NCBI RefSeq assembly: GCF_008923365.1
Contig: NZ_WBMR01000011.1
Location: 30,676 to 94,675, forward strand
Length of the DNA stretch: 64,000 bases
From: Actinomadura montaniterrae
GTDB taxonomy: Bacteria > Actinomycetota > Actinomycetes > Streptosporangiales > Streptosporangiaceae
Direction of reading: 5' to 3'
The position numbers and the translations under genes are program-made. How positions within the stretch are numbered: position 1 is the first letter of the stretch; every line of letters starts with the position of its first letter. The notes below the pieces were generated by a model. The model had not been told where the DNA came from and ran no database searches. It worked only from the letters and a program-made list of their open reading frames with translations. Below, piece by piece: positions 60,701 through 64,000 of the stretch.

Positions 60701-61138
60701 CTACGGCGAGGTCAGGGTGGCCATCACGCGATCCGGTTCCCAGTGGGCGCGGAACGAGGTGATCAGGCCGTCGTCATCGACCGTGTAGACGGTCAGGCAG
60801 TCGATCGTCAGGGTGGTCCCGCCGTCCAGTGTCGCGGTGATGGTGACGACGTTCGCGCATGCGGGGCCGTTGGCGAACGAGTCGCTCACACGGAAGTGGT
60901 ACTTCCGCACCCGGGCGATGTTCTCGTCCCAGAACCGCTCGATCCCGTCCGGCCCGCGGTGCCCCTTGCCCTCGGGATCGAGCATCGAGGGACCGACGGG
61001 GTCCTCGATGACGGCGTCCGGGGCGAACAGCGCGAGCCACTCCTGCTTGCGCCCGGCGGCGGCCGCGTCCATCGCAGCGCGCACCGCCCGACGCGCGGGG
61101 TGGTCGCCGTCCGGTGCATCCCAGGTGACTGCGGTCAT
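60701..61138 (-). CDS. SnoaL/NTF2-like (ketosteroid isomerase-type) protein
   Basis: A 145-residue alpha+beta barrel protein: RRAVRAAMDAAAAGRKQEWL, ALFAPDAVIEDPVGPS, GIERFWDENI and FRAHWEPDRVMATL are the usual NTF2-like landmarks, with Asp residues in the pocket. Members isomerise, hydrate or cyclise small molecules, or have no activity; no pathway is adjacent. TACAGT (complement 61146-61151) lies 7 nt before the ATG with TTGACC 16 bp further up, so the mRNA is leaderless. Confidence 0.82.
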   Translation of the reverse strand: MTAVTWDAPDGDHPARRAVRAAMDAAAAGRKQEWLALFAPDAVIEDPVGPSMLDPEGKGHRGPDGIERFWDENIARVRKYHFRVSDSFANGPACANVVTITATLDGGTTLTIDCLTVYTVDDDGLITSFRAHWEPDRVMATLTSP

Positions 61139-62010
61139 GACGCAAACTGTAACGTGTTCTCGTTTTTGGTCAACGGCCTCCACCGACCGCCGCAGTCGAT
61201 GCCAGCGGCGAGCCCATCCGTCCGGCCACGGTCCCGTCGCCTGTGGCGACCCTATTCAACGGAAGCACACCGCAGCGGACGGCGTCGACCATGCGCACGT
61301 GACCCACGAGCCAAGCAAGAAGCTCCTTCAATGGTCGGAAGGGGCTTTGAGGTGGGAGTCGTCGAAGGGCCTTGAACCCGTAACCTTCTGCTGCAGGGTT
61401 CTTAAACGATCACTGGCGTCTTGCGAACCCGTCCGCGCGCTGGGTCGATGACTGGCGGCCCGTTCGAACCCATTCGCCCTGTGGCTCCCAGGGAGTCAAT
61501 CTGACGACCAGCTCGCGGGCCGATCGCTGACGGCCTGTGACACCGTGTCGCCTGCGATGCTGTGCGTATGAGCTCCTCGCTTCCCGCAGGTTGGACGATT
61601 GAGCGAGTACGCACTGTTTCAGGTGACGAGAGTGCCGCAGTGTCGCCAACGAAACGGCTCGTGTCGGTTGAGGAGCGGGCCGAGCACCAACCAACGCTTG
61701 AACCGGTGCCGGCGGACGTGGTCGGAACGATCATCGAGTTCCGAGGCTGCCTCCGGCCGAGCGTCTCGTCTGCCGCCGTCCCGCGCTTCGTGCGGCCGCG
61801 CCTGACCTCGGCGGTCTCAGCTAGTTCGAGCCGCTTCGACCGGGGGCCGCAACGGTGCGGGTGGTGCTCCCGCGCGAACGGCGCTCAGCCCCTGACGGAC
61901 AGATGCGCGCTGGAGTGTTCTCCGGCTCCAGGGGCTGGGGAACCACCGGTTTCTCCGGTGGCGGACGCTGAACCTTTCGAAATGACGGCCTCTACGGGGT
62001 CGGCTTCTTG
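61139..62010. other. Gene-poor, lower-GC stretch with tRNA-like scar
   Basis: About 870 bp without a convincing gene. Open frames on both strands lack coding character, and base composition is visibly less GC-rich than elsewhere. It contains the decayed tRNA-Thr 3' end (61338-61390) and a small hairpin, CCACCGG/CCGGTGG with 5-nt loop (61943-61961), that could terminate transcription. Confidence 0.6.
61338..61390 (-). repeat. Degenerate copy of the 3' half of tRNA-Thr plus flank
   Basis: 53 bp align without gaps to 62542-62594, 44 identical by my count. They cover the region after the tRNA, the acceptor 3' strand, the T arm and part of the anticodon arm. Acceptor and T-stem pairing is destroyed, so it is not a working tRNA. 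It lies on the 3' side of the intact tRNA, as an attachment-site duplicate of an integrated element would. Confidence 0.7.
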
Positions 62011-62331
62011 TTAGAGCGGTATGACCTCTACCCGGCAGCCGTCATCGTCGAGATCGCCGTAGCGAAGGACGGCCTCGGTGGGGCGGGGAGTGGCGGTTCT
62101 AAGCGCCGGACGAATGGCCTGAAGGAGTGCCCCGGCATCAGGCCCGTAGAGATAGATCTCTGCGGCGCCCTGACCGAACTCGTGACCGGCGACCTCTCCG
62201 TCACCCGCTGCTTCAAGGACTTCTTCAAGCTGATGAGCCAGCGCGTAGATCGCTCCTCGTTCCGGCTCGGTGCCGAACCCGTCGCCAGTAAACGCGAACT
62301 TCAAGAACACGGCGTGCTCAGTAGACAACAT
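62011..62331 (-). CDS. Small conserved hypothetical protein
   Basis: A 106-residue acidic protein: MLSTEHAVFLKFAFTGDGFG, RGAIYALAHQLEEVLEAAGD, GEVAGHEFGQGAAEIYLYGP and a final LRYGDLDDDGCRVEVIPL. I recognise the pattern as a recurrent actinobacterial protein of unknown function, in places acting like an immunity-type protein (weak). GGGAG precedes the ATG at 62331. It lies between the intact tRNA-Thr and its decayed copy, so it may be cargo of a lost element. Confidence 0.6.
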   Translation of the reverse strand: MLSTEHAVFLKFAFTGDGFGTEPERGAIYALAHQLEEVLEAAGDGEVAGHEFGQGAAEIYLYGPDAGALLQAIRPALRTATPRPTEAVLRYGDLDDDGCRVEVIPL

Positions 62332-62519
62332 GGGCTCCCTGAGGCGGGCAATGGACTCGCGACAGAGTAGAGGCCTTGGAGGGCGGCGGCGCGAACCCCT
62401 GGCGATCGGACGGGGCGGGCTGAAGGTGGTGTCGGCCACGCGCCGCCCGGCGCCTGGCCGCGCGGCGGCGGAGGGCGTTCTGTTCGGCGGCTGGATGCCG
62501 TGGCTCCCACGGTGGTGCG

Positions 62520-62552
62520 AGAGGCCCCTTGCGAAGATCGCGAGGGGCCTCT
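62520..62552. terminator. Terminator downstream of tRNA-Thr
   Basis: AGAGGCCCCT (62520-62529) and AGGGGCCTCT (62543-62552) form a perfect 10-bp stem with a 13-nt loop, 8 bp beyond the tRNA 3' end. Confidence 0.7.
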
Positions 62553-62560
62553 GAGCTGGG

Positions 62561-62633
62561 AGCCGGCGAGGGGACTTGAACCCCTAACCTTCTGTTTACA
62601 AGACAGATGCTCTGCCAATTGAGCTACGCCGGC
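62561..62633 (-). tRNA. tRNA-Thr (anticodon TGT)
   Basis: A 73-nt cloverleaf with all stems perfect: acceptor GCCGGCG/CGCCGGC, D stem GCTC/GAGC, anticodon stem TCTGT/ACAGA with loop CTTGTAA (anticodon TGT at 62598-62600), and T stem AGGGG/CCCCT with TTCAAGT. It reads ACA and probably other Thr codons ending in A/G. The CCA end is not encoded. The 3' part is duplicated in decayed form at 61338-61390. Confidence 0.96.
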
Positions 62634-62734
62634 GGGCTCGTCCCGCATCGTAGTCGACCGCGGCGGGGGTTCGCGCGGGGGTTTCGGGGCGGCGGCGCAG
62701 GTGATTCGCGGTGGTGAGCGGGCACAGGGCGTAG

Positions 62735-63010
62735 GTGAACATTACGGGGATCATCACCGCGATCGTCATCGGCGCGATCATCGGGGCGCTGGGGCGGTTG
62801 CTGCTGCCGGGACGGCAGCCCATCGGGATCGTGCTGACCGTGCTGATCGGGATCGTCGCGGCGATCGTGGGGACCGCGATCGCGCAGAAGGCCGGGGTCG
62901 CCACGACGTCCGGGATCGACTGGATCGAGCTGGTGTTCCAGGTCGGGCTGGCCGTGATCGGGGTCGCGGCCGTCGCGGCGTGGCGGCGGAACCGGCGGCG
63001 TACGAGATGA
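62735..63010 (+). CDS. GlsB/YeaQ/YmgE family stress membrane protein
   Basis: A 91-residue protein with three membrane helices: MNITGIITAIVIGAIIGALG, PIGIVLTVLIGIVAAIVGTA and VFQVGLAVIGVAAVAAWRR. The first helix is followed by RLLLPGRQPIG, the transglycosylase-associated/YeaQ signature. Such proteins accompany general stress responses. GTG start at 62735. Confidence 0.88.
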   Translation: MNITGIITAIVIGAIIGALGRLLLPGRQPIGIVLTVLIGIVAAIVGTAIAQKAGVATTSGIDWIELVFQVGLAVIGVAAVAAWRRNRRRTR

Positions 63011-63011
63011 G

Positions 63012-63521
63012 CTAGCGCGAGCCCAGGGCCTTCGTGGTCTTGGGGGTGGGGGCGCCGCCGGGGCGGCGTTCCGGGGTGGGGCTGAGGAAGCCTTTCTTGC
63101 GGGCCAGGTGGACCCAGTTCGCGGCGGCGCGCCAGGGGGCGCCGCAGGCGTCGGCGAGCATGTGGACGGGGTTGGGGTAGCCGAGGTCGACGTAGGCGCA
63201 GTAGACGGCCGCGACGAGGGCGAAGAACTCGTCGGGGCGGCCCTTGCGGCCCGGGCGGGGCGCCGCCTCGACCATGCGGCGGATCTCGCGGGCCTCGGCG
63301 ACGGGGAGCGCGGTGGTGCGGGCCGAGTGCAGGACGTCGCTGGTCAGCTCCGGGAGCGGGACGGCCCGGAGGGTGCCGGTGGTGAGGCCGCGGGAGACGA
63401 GGCGGGGGTCCGCGTCGGGGTGCGGGCGGATCGTCATCTCGGTGGGGCCGCCGGTCGCCGGGGCGGGCCAGCGGAGGGTGATCTCCCAGGCGCCCACGCG
63501 GATGCGCCGCTCGACCGTCAT
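63012..63521 (-). CDS. Hypothetical actinobacterial protein with C-terminal helical domain
   Basis: A 169-residue protein. A beta-rich N-terminus (MTVERRIRVGAWEITLRWPA) precedes a helical segment, DEFFALVAAVYCAYVDLGYP then NPVHMLADACGAPWRAAANW and VHLARKKGFLSPTPERRPGG. The latter looks like a helix-turn-helix or homeodomain-like module common to short actinobacterial proteins. No function can be given. It is divergent from an ArsR gene across a palindromic operator. Confidence 0.7.
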   Translation of the reverse strand: MTVERRIRVGAWEITLRWPAPATGGPTEMTIRPHPDADPRLVSRGLTTGTLRAVPLPELTSDVLHSARTTALPVAEAREIRRMVEAAPRPGRKGRPDEFFALVAAVYCAYVDLGYPNPVHMLADACGAPWRAAANWVHLARKKGFLSPTPERRPGGAPTPKTTKALGSR

Positions 63522-63546
63522 GCCGACATACTGTCAAACATTCGCG

Positions 63547-63560
63547 CAATTGCGCAATTG
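63547..63560. promoter_or_regulatory. ArsR-type operator
   Basis: CAATTGCGCAATTG is a perfect 14-bp palindrome (with overlapping GCGCAATTGCGC at 63544-63555) in the divergent gap, about 45 bp before the arsR start. Confidence 0.6.
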
Positions 63561-63603
63561 TTGGGGCGTGCGAGACTGGGGCGGTGAGCGGAGGCGGGGG
63601 AAG

Positions 63604-63933
63604 ATGAGCGACGACCTGGCGCTGTCGCCGGCGTTGCTCCAGGAGGCGGCGGGCCGGTTCGGGATGCTGGCGGCCACGACGCGGCTGCACATCGTGTGGG
63701 TGCTGACGCACGGGGAGCGGGACGTCAGCTCGCTGGCCGACGAGGTGGACGGGACGGTGGCGGCGGTCAGCCAGCACCTGGCGAAGCTGAAGCTGGCCGG
63801 GCTGGTGCGGGCGCGCAGGGAGGGCCGGCACCAGTTCTACGTGGTCGACGATCCGCACGTGGCGGCGATCGTCCGGCAGATGGTCGCGCATCTGCGGGGT
63901 GACGCCGGACGCGCCCGTGGTCTGGGCGCCTGA
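63604..63933 (+). CDS. ArsR/SmtB-family transcriptional regulator
   Basis: A 109-residue winged-helix repressor: RFGMLAATTRLHIVWVLTHG, recognition helix region DVSSLADEVDGTVAAVSQHL, and AKLKLAGLVRARREGRHQFY with a His-rich wing. It lacks the CVC metal motif of ArsR, but His residues near the C-terminus (DDPHVAAIVRQMVAHLR) could bind Zn or Ni as in the alpha5-type sensors. GGAGG lies upstream of the ATG. Targets probably lie to the right of the window. Confidence 0.9.
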   Translation: MSDDLALSPALLQEAAGRFGMLAATTRLHIVWVLTHGERDVSSLADEVDGTVAAVSQHLAKLKLAGLVRARREGRHQFYVVDDPHVAAIVRQMVAHLRGDAGRARGLGA

Positions 63934-64000
63934 CCCGCCGGTCGCGGCGCCGCCCGGCCCGGCCGGCGCGGCGGCCGCGGCGGCCGCGGGGGCGGAGGGG

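Noticed and set aside
61338..61390. Functional second tRNA gene
   Set aside because: Acceptor and T stems no longer pair and the 5' half is absent.
61562..62014. Plus-strand frame of 150 codons in the gene-poor stretch
   Set aside because: No recognisable domain, no ribosome-binding site, and an equally long frame exists on the opposite strand.

Overview
The window is 64 kb of very GC-rich DNA from a filamentous-type actinomycete. Evidence for this is mycothiol biosynthesis (mshA), SenX3-RegX3 with PhoU, CarD, many GTG/TTG starts, GTGA stop-start overlaps and many apparently leaderless genes. Gene content and synteny suggest Streptosporangiales, perhaps an Actinomadura-like organism; that placement is inference.

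Two conserved chromosomal blocks anchor the window. The first is mshA-ybjN-gpm (23.4-26.0 kb), which in mycobacteria runs on to senX3-regX3. Here about 12.7 kb of accessory genes separate gpm from phoU/senX3/regX3 (38.8-41.5 kb). The second is carD-ispF (43.7-44.7 kb) and cysS-rlmB (53.0-55.5 kb). It lacks ispD and is split by about 8.3 kb carrying fumarylacetoacetase, a homogentisate dioxygenase broken by one in-frame stop, and an ECF42-type sigma factor operon.

Region by region. 0-2.4 kb: a marR-exporter-flavoprotein operon, divergent from an auxiliary-type trpS that sits behind a textbook Trp leader-peptide attenuator. 3.7-16.8 kb: small regulator/enzyme pairs, including methyltransferase-TetR, LysR/CTP-synthase-like protein, exporter/LuxR ATPase, monooxygenase/TetR with four 13-bp repeats, TetR/AlkZ-like glycosylase, and MarR/ring-cleavage dioxygenase. 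16.8-23.3 kb: housekeeping-like singletons (epimerase, macrodomain, universal stress protein, acyl-CoA synthetase, methyltransferase, SDR). 26-38.7 kb: accessory block with two exporters, a Tat-exported phosphatase, a limonene-monooxygenase-like flavoprotein plus dehydrogenase divergent from a PaaX regulator, an aldo/keto reductase, two regulator/transport pairs and a carboxymuconolactone decarboxylase family protein. 55.7-64 kb: DMT transporter, a second ECF42/DGPF operon with a DHFR-like gene, small secreted or membrane proteins, a tRNA-Thr with a decayed duplicate of its 3' end 1.2 kb away, and an ArsR regulator at the right edge.

The recurring theme is one-component regulation. Twelve regulators (MarR x3, TetR x4, LysR x2, LuxR, PaaX, ArsR) lie next to exporters or redox enzymes, most with a visible palindromic operator. 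The strongest hunt results are the trpS attenuator, the TGG-to-TAG change in homogentisate dioxygenase, the two TGTCGA-N17-CG(A/T) ECF promoters, and the tRNA-Thr duplication.
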